A DNA stretch of 23,815 bases from Modestobacter sp. (GCA_025966175.1 JAOPVN010000266.1:1-23815); one strand, 5' to 3'. Counted from the first letter of the stretch, positions 7,017 to 14,435 are shown. Notes: generated by a model from the letters alone, not told the origin. Program-made: numbers and translations.

Positions 7017-8846
7017 TCAGAGGCCGGCGGGGGCCGCCACCGACCTCGGGACCGGGGCAGCGACCTCCTCGAGGATCTCCACCCGGCCGGTGGAGCCGTT
7101 CACCCGGACCCGGTCGCCGGTCTTGATGCGTCGGGTCGCGTCGGAGGTGCCCACGACGGCGGGGATGCCGAACTCGCGGGAGACCACCGCGGGGTGCGAC
7201 GCCATGCCCCCGGCGTCGGTGACCAGGCCGGAGATCTTGGTGAACAACACCACCCAGGCAGGGCTGGTCATCCGGCACACCACGATCTCGTTGCGCTGCA
7301 CCGCGTCGAACTGCTCCGGGGAGAGCACCACGCGGGCGGTGCCCTCCACGACGCCCGCGGAGGCCGGCAGCCCGGGGACGTGCTGGGCGTTCTCCGGTGG
7401 CTTGCGGTCCAGCTTCTCCGGGAAGGCCCAGAGGGACCAGTAGGGGAACGCCACGGCGTCCCTGGTGGCCGTGCCCACCCAGTCGCGGGGGCGTAGTTCG
7501 AAGGCGTCCTCGCGCTCGTCGCGGCGGTCGGAGACCAGCTCCTTGGCGTCGAAGCCGTTGGACCCGGCCATCAGGCGGCGCAGCTCGTTGTACTTCAGGT
7601 ACATGACGTCTTCGGCGTCCTCGAGCCTGCCGGCCGCCACCAGCGCCCGTCCGATCGCCACCAGCACCAGTCGAACCCGGGCGTTGGTGCCCTGGTCGAT
7701 GTAGAAGTGGTGGTCGGGGGTCAGCGGATTCATCCGCAGGCTCAGGTCGAGCGCCTGGGTCAGTGCCTCCCGGGCCGGCCCCTCTGCCACGCCCTCGAAG
7801 ACCTCGGCCTTCGCCTTCTCCAGGTCCTCGGCGACGGCCCGCAACTCGGCGGGGTAGTCGTAGTCGGTCTCCAGGTAGCCCCGGATGGCCTCGATGATGG
7901 GCGCCGGGTTCTCCCGCCAGGTGGTGAAGGAGAACTCGTGGGCCCACATGGACTTGTAGCCGAAGGTCTTCTGGTACGGAACGATCTTGTCCGCCAGGAA
8001 GGCCCGGCCGGCGTCGGTGGTCTCCAGCGCGCGGATGACGTCACCGCCCGTGGGCCGGGTGAAGGCCTGTGCGACCTCACCCTGCTCGCCCTTGACCTGC
8101 TCCTTGATCTGCCAGAGCGCCTCGATGGAATCCCAGTTGCGGTTCACCGTGGAGGACTGCAGCCGGCCCATCAACGCGGAGTGGTCGCCCTCCCCCCGGG
8201 CGGCGGCCACGGCGGCATTGAGGTTCAGCGTGGAGGAGAACTGGGCGAAGTTGAGCACCCAGTGGATCTGCCAGTGCCGGTCGTGCATGTCGATGACGTC
8301 CTCGAGCAGGATCGCCAGCTCGACCAGGCTCGCCGCATCGTGGTCGTACTCGTCGAAGCGTACGAAGTTGCGCTCCATCTCCGGGCGCAGGCGGTCCCGC
8401 CACCAGTCGAGGAAGTTCTCCGCGTAATAGGGCAACGTCCAGCCCATGTAGCCGCCGAGCTCAGCCGGGTCCTCGGCGGTGAGCGGTACGCGCGGGGTGT
8501 ACCGGGCGCCGTACTCCGACCCCTCGGCCGACAGCCCCGGGGTCGCCGGGATGGCCGCGGTGTAGACGTAGCCATTGATGATCTTGGCGATCCAGTCCGA
8601 GGCGAACGGCGTGCCGAACCGCCGGAACATGTAGTCGCACTTGAGCCACCACCCACCGATGTCGGCGTACATGGGCGACACCGGGTTGGGGATGTGCAGG
8701 TCGTCGTGGACCCAGAACAGCTCCTGCTGTCCGGCGTCCCAGTCGACCGGGAACTCGTCGTCGCCGAGGAAGGTGGCCAGGACGCCTTCCACTGTCGGGG
8801 TGTCGGGGGTCGCTGCCGCGGCGGTCTCGACGTGCTGTTCGCTCAT
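7017..8846 (-). CDS. PEP-utilizing mobile-domain protein (phosphohistidine subunit)
   Basis: This 609-aa protein carries at its C-terminus (about 515-600) the swivelling phosphohistidine domain of PEP-utilizing enzymes: VPGLPASAGVVEGTARVVL, then GGMASHPAVVSREFGIPAVV with His551 as the expected phosphate carrier, then GDRVRVNGSTGRVEIL. The first about 500 residues (LFWVHDDLHIPNPVSPMYAD; WWLKCDYMFRRFG) match the middle, substrate-binding part of rifampicin phosphotransferase-like or phenylphosphate synthase-like proteins only in general layout; I do not recognise a substrate signature. No ATP-binding domain and no C-terminal PEP-binding TIM barrel is present. ATG 8846 is chosen because GGAG lies 6-7 nt upstream; the longer frame to 8999 runs through the promoter region. 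First gene of the operon, 111 nt ahead of the ATP-binding subunit. Confidence 0.88.
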   Translation of the reverse strand: MSEQHVETAAAATPDTPTVEGVLATFLGDDEFPVDWDAGQQELFWVHDDLHIPNPVSPMYADIGGWWLKCDYMFRRFGTPFASDWIAKIINGYVYTAAIPATPGLSAEGSEYGARYTPRVPLTAEDPAELGGYMGWTLPYYAENFLDWWRDRLRPEMERNFVRFDEYDHDAASLVELAILLEDVIDMHDRHWQIHWVLNFAQFSSTLNLNAAVAAARGEGDHSALMGRLQSSTVNRNWDSIEALWQIKEQVKGEQGEVAQAFTRPTGGDVIRALETTDAGRAFLADKIVPYQKTFGYKSMWAHEFSFTTWRENPAPIIEAIRGYLETDYDYPAELRAVAEDLEKAKAEVFEGVAEGPAREALTQALDLSLRMNPLTPDHHFYIDQGTNARVRLVLVAIGRALVAAGRLEDAEDVMYLKYNELRRLMAGSNGFDAKELVSDRRDEREDAFELRPRDWVGTATRDAVAFPYWSLWAFPEKLDRKPPENAQHVPGLPASAGVVEGTARVVLSPEQFDAVQRNEIVVCRMTSPAWVVLFTKISGLVTDAGGMASHPAVVSREFGIPAVVGTSDATRRIKTGDRVRVNGSTGRVEILEEVAAPVPRSVAAPAGL

Positions 8847-8908
8847 GCCCACTCCGTCGTAGGGGTCGGTTCGCAGGGGTCGTCCGCGGCCTCTCGGCGT
8901 GATCACCG

Positions 8909-8927
8909 ATTCGCGAATATCGATAAT
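8909..8927. promoter_or_regulatory. Candidate GntR operator 1
   Basis: Two overlapping palindromic elements lie here: ATTCGCGAAT (8909-8918, perfect) and ATATCGATAAT (8917-8927, core ATCGAT). The 8-mer TCGATAAT recurs in inverse orientation at 9066-9073. It overlaps the presumed -10 of the leftward operon, a repressor-like position. Confidence 0.45.
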
Positions 8928-8953
8928 GAACCAGCCGCGATCGGGGCCGTCAA
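8922..8953 (-). promoter_or_regulatory. Putative promoter of the phosphotransferase operon
   Basis: On the minus strand TTGACG (8953-8948) is followed after 19 nt by CATTAT (8928-8923). The spacing is long and the -10 is imperfect, so this is tentative. It would start transcription about 70 nt ahead of the ATG at 8846, and the -10 lies inside the ATCGAT-type operator candidate. Confidence 0.35.
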
Positions 8954-9033
8954 CCCCCAGGTGTGAGCCCCGCCACCGCTTCTGCGTGGCCGGGGTCACA
9001 TCGCTACGGCGGGTGACCGTCGGCCGACGGGAC

Positions 9034-9062
9034 TTGACACGCTGCCGGAGCGGTCATAATCA
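9034..9062 (+). promoter_or_regulatory. Promoter of the GntR gene
   Basis: A perfect TTGACA (9034-9039) is followed by a 17-nt spacer and TAATCA (9057-9062). The alternative -10 CATAAT (9055-9060) would give a 15-nt spacer. The -10 is covered by the inverted repeat at 9056-9070, suggesting autorepression. Confidence 0.5.
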
Positions 9063-9073
9063 TCGATTATCGA
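9056..9073. promoter_or_regulatory. Candidate GntR operator 2
   Basis: A perfect inverted repeat ATAATC-ATC-GATTAT spans 9056-9070 and continues into ATTATCGA (9066-9073), which is the reverse complement of TCGATAAT in operator 1. AT-rich palindromes stand out in this GC-rich sequence and fit the binding sites of FCD-type GntR repressors. Confidence 0.5.
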
Positions 9074-9108
9074 CTTGCGGCTGCGAGTCACGACGACGGG
9101 AGCTCCAC

Positions 9109-9759
9109 GTGGACCGGCCGCTTCGCCGCACGGTGCTCCGTGACGAGATCAAGGACCGCATCGTCGAGCGGATCCTCGACGGCACCTACGGGCCGGGCGA
9201 CCGCATCGTCGAGAGCGCGGTGGCCACCGAGTTCGGGGTGAGCCAGGCCCCCGTGCGGGAGGCGCTGCGCGACCTGGAGGCCATGCGCTTCATCGAGTCC
9301 CAGCCGCACCGCGGCGCCCGGGTGCGGCAGGTGACGGTCGAGGAGCTGGGCCAGATCTACCCCGTGCGCGCGGCCCTGGAAGAGGTCGCCGGACGGGAGG
9401 CGGCAGCTCGGATGACCGACGAGCAGCTGGCCGATCTGGCGGCCCAGCTGGAGGGCATGCGGGCGGCCGCGCTGGCCGAGGACGTGCACGCACAGCTGCT
9501 GTGCGACATCCGGTTCCACGAGATCATCGTCGAGGCGTCGGGCAACCAGGTCCTGGTCGACGTGTGGCGGTCGCTGCGGGTGGAGGCCCGCACGCTCATC
9601 AGCGTGATGCGCAGCGACACCGACCTGCACGCCATCGCCGAGATGCACCAGCCCGTCCTGCAGGCCCTCCAGTTCCGGGACCCGGAACTGGCCGGCAAGG
9701 AGATGCGCTCCCACATCGAGTTCTTCGGCGCCTCGGTGGTCGGCCGCCGCAACGACTGA
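9109..9759 (+). CDS. GntR family (FCD subfamily) transcriptional regulator
   Basis: This 216-aa protein has an N-terminal winged helix (residues about 8-72): DEIKDRIVERILDGTYGPGD then VATEFGVSQAPVREALRDLE, the classic GntR helix-turn-helix. The C-terminal FCD ligand domain (about 80-210) contains the metal-site pattern Asp133-x3-His137 in DIRFHEII, His180 in AEMHQP and His202 in RSHIEFF. Such regulators usually sense organic acids and repress divergent catabolic genes. The GTG start at 9109 has GGGAG about 8 nt upstream; the longer frame from 8899 lacks a ribosome binding site and would run through the promoter. It is divergent from the phosphotransferase operon and followed after 78 nt by the MBL-fold hydrolase, so it probably controls both. 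Confidence 0.93.
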   Translation: MDRPLRRTVLRDEIKDRIVERILDGTYGPGDRIVESAVATEFGVSQAPVREALRDLEAMRFIESQPHRGARVRQVTVEELGQIYPVRAALEEVAGREAAARMTDEQLADLAAQLEGMRAAALAEDVHAQLLCDIRFHEIIVEASGNQVLVDVWRSLRVEARTLISVMRSDTDLHAIAEMHQPVLQALQFRDPELAGKEMRSHIEFFGASVVGRRND

Positions 9760-9837
9760 GCCGATCGCGGCCGGCGGACCAGCACGCCCGGGCTCCCCAG
9801 CACTGACCGCACCGACAGCCAACGGAGGCTCGACGAG

Positions 9838-10719
9838 ATGCAGCAGCTGAACGACCGCGTGTTCACCGAGACGACGGTGCGGGGGTGCAACCCCAGCTAC
9901 GTGGTGACCTCCGCCGGTCCGGTCGTCATCGACACCCCGCAGTTGCCCACCCGCGCGGTGGCGATGCGCAAGGAGGTGGAGGCCCACGGCCCGATCCAGT
10001 ACCTGATCAACACCGAGCACCACGTCGACCACATCTTCGGCAACTACTACTTCCGCGGCGCCGGCCTCGTGGTCAACCACAAGGGCGTCTACGACAACTT
10101 CATGACGGTGTACCCGGAGCTCGACCCCTTCGAGTACGCCCGCGAGGCGCTGCCGACCGACGACCCCGACGGCGACGTGCTCTTCCCCGACCGCGAGGAG
10201 TACTACGCCGACCCCAACAAGGGGACCATCGTGTTCACCGGCGACCTCTCCCTGCGGGTCGGCGACCACGACTTCCACCTGCTGCACACCCCCGGACACA
10301 CCCCTGGGCAGCTGGCGGTCTACGTCCCGCAGGAGCGGATGGTCTTCACCGGCGACAGCGTCTTCTGCGGCTGCCAGACCTGGTTGATGACGTCGGACGT
10401 CGACCAGTGGCTGGCCTCGCTGGAGATCATCCGGGCCCTCGACGTCGACACCGTCGTCCCCGGCCACGGGCCCGTCACCGACCTGTCCTACGTCGACCGG
10501 CAGCGCGCGGTGCTCATGAGCTGGAAGGCCGCCGTCGCCGAGGCCGTTGCCGCCGGCTGGACCAAGGACGAGACCCAGGCGCGGGTGAAGTTCCCCGAAC
10601 TCGGCCAGGTCGACATCGGCCAGGAGTACATGCTCGAGTACGTCGAGACCCTCAATGCGGGATCGCTGTTCGACAAGCTGAGCGCCCGCGCGCAGCCGCC
10701 CGTCACCCCACGGAGCTGA
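9838..10719 (+). CDS. MBL-fold metallo-hydrolase with variant ExHxDH motif
   Basis: This 293-aa protein has a metallo-beta-lactamase fold. The metal-binding signature that is normally HxHxDH reads Glu60-His-His62-Val-Asp64-His65 (NTEHHVDHIFGN), so the first zinc ligand is replaced by glutamate. The remaining ligands are in place: His154 in HTPGHTPGQ, Asp173 in FTGDSVF and His210 in VVPGHGP. The family hydrolyses esters, thioesters, lactones or phosphodiesters; the reaction here is unknown. GGAGG lies about 9 nt before the ATG. It follows the GntR gene by 78 nt in the same direction and is probably co-transcribed, so its substrate may be the operon inducer or a pathway intermediate. Its end is convergent with the aldose epimerase, 30 nt apart. 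Confidence 0.87.
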   Translation: MQQLNDRVFTETTVRGCNPSYVVTSAGPVVIDTPQLPTRAVAMRKEVEAHGPIQYLINTEHHVDHIFGNYYFRGAGLVVNHKGVYDNFMTVYPELDPFEYAREALPTDDPDGDVLFPDREEYYADPNKGTIVFTGDLSLRVGDHDFHLLHTPGHTPGQLAVYVPQERMVFTGDSVFCGCQTWLMTSDVDQWLASLEIIRALDVDTVVPGHGPVTDLSYVDRQRAVLMSWKAAVAEAVAAGWTKDETQARVKFPELGQVDIGQEYMLEYVETLNAGSLFDKLSARAQPPVTPRS

Positions 10720-10749
10720 CCCCGCCGAGCAGGCGCGAGCGCGGCGACG

Positions 10750-11988
10750 TCAGTGCGACAGTGTGAACACCGTGGTGCTGTCGTAGACCTCGCCCGGGCG
10801 CAGCACCGTCGAGGGGAACGTCGGCTCGTTCGGGGAATCGGGGAAGTGCTGGGTCTCCAGTGCGAGGCCGTCACTCTGCCGGTAGATGTGGCCGCCGGTG
10901 CCCACCAGCGTGCCGTCGAGGAAGTTGCCGGAGTAGAACTGCAGCCCCGGCTCGGTGGTGGAGACCGTCAGGGTCCGGCCGCTGCGGGGGTCGTGCAGCA
11001 CGGCCGCCTGCTCGAGGGCGTCCTGGCTGTCGGAGCCCCCACGTGCGCCGTTGTCGGTGCGGTCCAGTGCCCAGTTGTGGTCGTAGCCCTGACCGAACAG
11101 CAGTTGCTGGTCGTTCTCGCGGATGCGCTCACCGATGGCGGTGGGCTTCCGGAAGTCGAACGGGGTGCCCGCCACCGGTGCGATCTCACCGGTCGGGATG
11201 AGGGTCTTGTCGACCGGGGTGTACCCGCCGGCGTCGATCTGCAGTTGTTGGTCGTAGACGTTCCCGGACCCCTCGCCGGCGAGGTTCCAGTAGGTGTGGT
11301 TGGTGAGGTTGACGACGGTCGGCGCGTCGGTCGTGGCCTCGTAGTGGATCGCCAGGCTCGAGTCCGCCTCGAGGGTGTACGTGACGGTCGTGGTCAGGGT
11401 GCCGGGGAAGCCCTGGTCGCCGTCGAGACTGACCAGCTCCAGTTGCACCGCGGCCACGTCCCCGTCCCCGACCGGTGTGGCCTTCCAGACCTGACGGTCG
11501 AAGCCCTGGGGTCCACCGTGGAGGGTGTTCGGGCCGTCGTTGAGGGGCAGCTGGTAGGTCCTGCCGTCCAGGGCGAAGGTGCCGCCGGCGATGCGGTTGG
11601 CGTAGCGGCCGATGAGGGCGCCGAAGTGGGGGCCGGGGTTGTTGTGCTGGACGTATCCGGCCAGGTCGTCGAAACCGAGGACGACGTTCTGCACGTTCCC
11701 GTCCGCGTCGGGGACCTCCAGCGTCTGCACGATGCCGCCGTAGGTGAGCACGCGAACCGTCATCTCACCGTTGGTCAGGGTCCAGCGCTCGACGGAGGTG
11801 CCGTTCGGCGTGGTGCCGAACGCCTCGACGGTCGTGCTCGCGCCACTGTCGGCGTCCGCGCCGGCGGGGGTCGCGGCGCCGCTGATGAGCAGGCCCGCGC
11901 TGAGCGCGGCCACGAGGGGCCCACGGCGCCGTCGCGCCCGCGCGCGCACCGGGGTGCCGGTGGAGGGAAGGGCCGGGTGTCCGAGCAT
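10750..11988 (-). CDS. Secreted aldose 1-epimerase (galactose mutarotase family)
   Basis: This 412-aa protein has an Arg-rich n-region followed by a hydrophobic segment (GPLVAALSAGLLISGAATPA, about residues 23-42) that looks like an export signal; cleavage near ATPAGADA is plausible. The rest is a complete mutarotase domain: FGALIGRYANRIAGG, LNDGPNTLHGG, catalytic His region VVNLTNHTYWNLAGEG, GYDHNWAL, and ALETQHFPDSPNEPTFPS, where the Glu of ALETQ is the expected base. It would interconvert alpha and beta anomers of aldoses outside the cytoplasm. Intracellular mutarotases are about 340 aa, so the excess is the N-terminal leader. GGAG precedes the ATG at about 7 nt. It has its own promoter at 12145-12174 and a long leader with heptamer repeats. 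No sugar genes lie next to it. Confidence 0.9.
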   Translation of the reverse strand: MLGHPALPSTGTPVRARARRRRGPLVAALSAGLLISGAATPAGADADSGASTTVEAFGTTPNGTSVERWTLTNGEMTVRVLTYGGIVQTLEVPDADGNVQNVVLGFDDLAGYVQHNNPGPHFGALIGRYANRIAGGTFALDGRTYQLPLNDGPNTLHGGPQGFDRQVWKATPVGDGDVAAVQLELVSLDGDQGFPGTLTTTVTYTLEADSSLAIHYEATTDAPTVVNLTNHTYWNLAGEGSGNVYDQQLQIDAGGYTPVDKTLIPTGEIAPVAGTPFDFRKPTAIGERIRENDQQLLFGQGYDHNWALDRTDNGARGGSDSQDALEQAAVLHDPRSGRTLTVSTTEPGLQFYSGNFLDGTLVGTGGHIYRQSDGLALETQHFPDSPNEPTFPSTVLRPGEVYDSTTVFTLSH

Positions 11989-12054
11989 GGGGACTCCGAA
12001 GTCCGTGGGGGTCCACCGGCGTCATCGCGCGGTGGCAGGGGCACCACCGGATCG

Positions 12055-12089
12055 GGAACGAGGAACGAGGAACCAGGAACCAGGAACCA
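12055..12089. repeat. Heptamer tandem repeat (5 units)
   Basis: Five direct copies of a 7-mer: GGAACGA twice, then GGAACCA three times, followed by a diverged GGAAACG. It lies in the transcribed leader of the mutarotase gene, between its promoter and its ribosome binding site. Confidence 0.9.
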
Positions 12090-12144
12090 GGAAACGGCGT
12101 ACGGGGTCGTGCCCCCAGGTGCAGTCCTAGAACGCGCCTTGTGA

Positions 12145-12174
12145 ACCGTAGGAACGCCGCCGGACGAGTGTCAA
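12145..12174 (-). promoter_or_regulatory. Promoter of the aldose epimerase gene
   Basis: On the minus strand a perfect TTGACA (12174-12169) is followed by an 18-nt spacer and TACGGT (12150-12145). Transcription should start near 12138, giving a leader of about 150 nt. Confidence 0.6.
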
Positions 12175-12390
12175 CGGCCGGCCGGCTGCAGTCGCGGGTC
12201 CGCTCGGAGGGTCGACGCCGGACATGCTCGCCGTCGTCACTGCGCGCATCCACCTCCGCCTCTGCCGGCCGGCGGCGCGGCGATCGCCTGACCGACCGCT
12301 CCGCCTGTGACCAAGCGAGCAGTCCTCCCGGGCCCCCGCACACCGCGGTCGCCGGACACTGGAGAGAGTCGAGCGGAAAGGAGGGTCCCC

Positions 12391-12534
12391 ATGCAGCCGA
12401 CGATGACCGCTCTGCACGAGAGCTACGTCTGGCAGGTCAACGAGGCCGTTGCCGAGGACCGGATGGACCTCGTCCAGGAGTTGACCGAGCAGTACGTCGA
12501 GGAAGCCCTGCGCCTCATCCTCGCGACGGCCTAG
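12391..12534 (+). CDS. Small 47-aa protein, function unknown
   Basis: The ORF encodes MQPTMTALHESYVWQVNEAV and continues as a helical, acidic peptide (EDRMDLVQELTEQYVEEALR). A strong AAGGAGG is seven nt before the ATG, which is the main support for expression. There is no membrane segment and no recognised domain. The size and the charged helical pattern resemble the many short unannotated proteins of actinobacteria. Its TAG stop shares the palindrome CTAG (12531-12534) with the stop of the convergent gene at 12531-13067. Confidence 0.62.
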   Translation: MQPTMTALHESYVWQVNEAVAEDRMDLVQELTEQYVEEALRLILATA

Positions 12535-13067
12535 CGTGGGGACGGGGACGCGGCCAGCGCCCTGAGCAACTCGGTCCGGTGCAGGTCGGCGACGGCGGCG
12601 AGCAGATCCGGGTGCCGTAGCAACGCCGCCGCGGTCAGGTCACTCGCCGACGGGGTCACCAGCGGGCCGTCGAGCGGCTCTCCCGCCGCCAGGGCTGCCG
12701 TTGTCGCGAGCACCGGGTCACCGAGCAGCGCCGCTGCCCAGCTGACCACGACCTCGTCCACCCAGCTCCGCCACGGCGCTGCCTCGGCGGGGGCCGCGCT
12801 GAGATCGGCTCCGGACAACCAGTCCAGCCGCGTGCAGCCGCCCGGCCCACACAGCTCCAGCAGGGCGTCGTCCGCATCGGTCGGGTAGCGCAGCCGCGCG
12901 GCGACCGAGGCGGCCTCGCGTGCCTGCCACTGCGCGCTCATCGTGGCGAAGGGGTCCGCGGGGGCGGGGAACGCGGTCAGCAGCCACTGCGCGCTCGCCG
13001 CCACGATTCCGGTCAGGTGCTCAGTCACGATGTCACCGACGGTAGGCGGGCACGAACCTGATGTCAT
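12531..13067 (-). CDS. Hypothetical protein, 178 aa
   Basis: I do not recognise this protein. It is alanine-rich and soluble, with Trp-containing helices (AASAQWLLTAFPAPADPF, SAQWQAREAASVAARLRYP) and a CGPGGC turn near the middle. It has no export signal or membrane segment. Coding is supported by the long uninterrupted frame and the ordered amino-acid composition. The start is uncertain: ATG 13067 is used here, but GTG 13028 and a longer frame to 13094 are possible, and no strong ribosome binding site decides. It is downstream of and in the same direction as the M15-like peptidase (gap 119 nt), and its stop overlaps that of the convergent 47-aa gene. Confidence 0.55.
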   Translation of the reverse strand: MTSGSCPPTVGDIVTEHLTGIVAASAQWLLTAFPAPADPFATMSAQWQAREAASVAARLRYPTDADDALLELCGPGGCTRLDWLSGADLSAAPAEAAPWRSWVDEVVVSWAAALLGDPVLATTAALAAGEPLDGPLVTPSASDLTAAALLRHPDLLAAVADLHRTELLRALAASPSPR

Positions 13068-13186
13068 GGGCTCTCTCGTCACACCCGGCACCAAGCCCTT
13101 GACCGCCGGTCACCGACTGGACCATCGATGTCGGGCCGGTGGAGAGCCATCGCGGCTCAGCGGGCGGTCGACCGACCCGAGGTGGG

Positions 13187-14074
13187 TCAGCCCCGGTAGT
13201 TCACGTGCACGTGGTCCAGGTGGTTCGCCGTGGCGCCGCCGCGGTCCTCCATCGGCTTCCACGAACCGCCCGGCGAGCTGAGCATCCGCTGCTGCCAGAT
13301 GACGTACTCCACGCCGAGGGCGTCCCAGTGCTCGATCTGGTACTGGGCGATCGTGTCGCCGAGGGCGTCGTCGGAGCCGACCATGAAGTCCAGCGCCAGC
13401 CCGGACGGGTGGCCGCCCGGGTCGGCCGCGCTGGCGCGGGTGCCACCGATGGTGATGCCCGCGGCGCCGGGCACCTGGGAGACGACCGCGTTGGCAGCCG
13501 CCTGCGCCTGCGGCTGCACGCTCCCGGTGCTGTTGGTGATCCGCGCGACTGCCGTGACCAGGGTCGCGGAGCTCGTCGCGGCAGCGTTCGGGGTGGCCTT
13601 CGCGGCCTGCTGCCGCGTGGCGGCCTGGGCGGCTGCGGCGGCCTCCGCTGCGGTGCGGGCCACGGCTGCTGCGGCCGCCTCAGCCGCTGCGGCGGCCTCG
13701 GCCTGCTGCTGGTCGAGCACTGCCTGGTCGAGCACTGCCTGGTCGGCGGCGGCCTGCACCTGCTGCGCCGCGGTCTGCGCGGCCTCCCGGTTGCTGCGGC
13801 TGGCGGCGAGCTGCTCGAGTGCCCGCAGGTCCGGCGTCGCGTCGGCTGCCGTCGACTGGGCCGTCATGCCGAGCTGGGCGGCAACGCTGACCGGCTCGGA
13901 CGCGGCGGCCCCTGCCTCGGCGGCCGGTTCGGCACCGACGAGGACGTTGACCAGGAGCGCGCCGGCCGTGGCCACGCCCAGGTACAGCCCGGGACGACGA
14001 ACGGCGGAGGGCGGCCGGCGGCGCGAGTGCCTGGCCCGACCGGAACGGCCGGAGATGGTGGTGCGGGGATTCAT
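13187..14074 (-). CDS. Exported M15-like peptidase domain protein with Ala/Gln-rich coiled coil
   Basis: This 295-aa protein starts with an Arg-rich region and a single hydrophobic segment (LYLGVATAGALLVNVLVG, about 30-47), a signal peptide or membrane anchor. Residues about 80-175 are Ala/Gln-rich and likely coiled coil, including a duplicated QAVLD unit from a 15-bp repeat. The C-terminal domain (about 185-295) resembles the ARB_07466/peptidase M15-like domain: GGHPSGLALDF (His and Asp ligands) and NHLDHVHVNYRG (His ligand). Such domains occur in actinobacterial cell-wall proteins and may trim peptidoglycan peptides. The ATG 14074 lies about 95 nt after a good promoter; the frame extending to 14593 is rejected because it crosses the promoter and repeats. 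The ribosome binding site is weak. Confidence 0.82.
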   Translation of the reverse strand: MNPRTTISGRSGRARHSRRRPPSAVRRPGLYLGVATAGALLVNVLVGAEPAAEAGAAASEPVSVAAQLGMTAQSTAADATPDLRALEQLAASRSNREAAQTAAQQVQAAADQAVLDQAVLDQQQAEAAAAAEAAAAAVARTAAEAAAAAQAATRQQAAKATPNAAATSSATLVTAVARITNSTGSVQPQAQAAANAVVSQVPGAAGITIGGTRASAADPGGHPSGLALDFMVGSDDALGDTIAQYQIEHWDALGVEYVIWQQRMLSSPGGSWKPMEDRGGATANHLDHVHVNYRG

Positions 14075-14174
14075 GGGGAGGAGTTCTCCGAGGGTGCGAG
14101 CGCAACAGCACCCCGAGGGCGGCGGCTGCGGGCGGGTGTGCGGGCAGAGGGAACTGCAGCCACCGGACCCGACC

Positions 14175-14204
14175 ACCGTACCCAGCGTTGTGCACTTGTG
14201 ACAA
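14175..14204 (-). promoter_or_regulatory. Promoter of the M15-like peptidase gene
   Basis: On the minus strand TTGTCA (14204-14199) is followed by an 18-nt spacer and TACGGT (14180-14175). The -10 is identical to that of the mutarotase promoter. The leader would be about 95 nt. Confidence 0.55.
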
Positions 14205-14276
14205 TCGGCAACCGTCGATTTGTCGGGTGATGAGGGTCGCGGAATTCCTGTTCGCCGGCCACGGGGGTGTGCGCCG

Positions 14277-14425
14277 ACGATCGTGGCCCACTCCTCGACG
14301 GGCGAACCGACGTTCTCGGCGACGCCGCTGTCCTGGACCCACGCCGGCTTCGTCCGGCTGGCCGATGCCATCGCCGCCGGGCACCCCGTCGACACGCCCC
14401 CAGCCGGTGGCCTGCCGCTACAGGA
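14277..14425 (+). pseudogene. C-terminal fragment of a GH15 glucoamylase-like gene
   Basis: The frame reads TIVAHSSTGEPTFSATPLSW, then THAGFVRLADAIAAGHPVDT, which resembles the extreme C-terminus of GH15 glucoamylase/trehalase proteins, where 'ATPLaWaHAxfvRLaxsixxGrPVexP' is typical. Nothing upstream in this frame continues the domain, and downstream it runs directly into GC-rich tandem repeats. I read it as a decayed remnant; the match is from memory of the family and should be tested by alignment. Confidence 0.42.
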
Positions 14426-14435
14426 CGTCGCTGTG

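Larger units (their letters stand above)
11989..12390. other. Divergent intergenic region (about 400 nt)
   Basis: Between the mutarotase and the 47-aa gene lie the mutarotase promoter, its approximately 150-nt leader and the heptamer repeat. In 12175-12390 I see nothing beyond the ribosome binding site of the 47-aa gene; no clear promoter for it was found. Confidence 0.5.

Noticed and set aside
7707..8966. A 419-aa plus-strand ORF
   Set aside because: It is antisense to the phosphohistidine subunit, which has clear family motifs; this frame has none.
14081..14170. A possible c-di-AMP (ydaO) riboswitch ahead of the M15-like peptidase
   Set aside because: Actinobacterial cell-wall enzymes often have one, but I could not find the conserved ydaO core in the leader.
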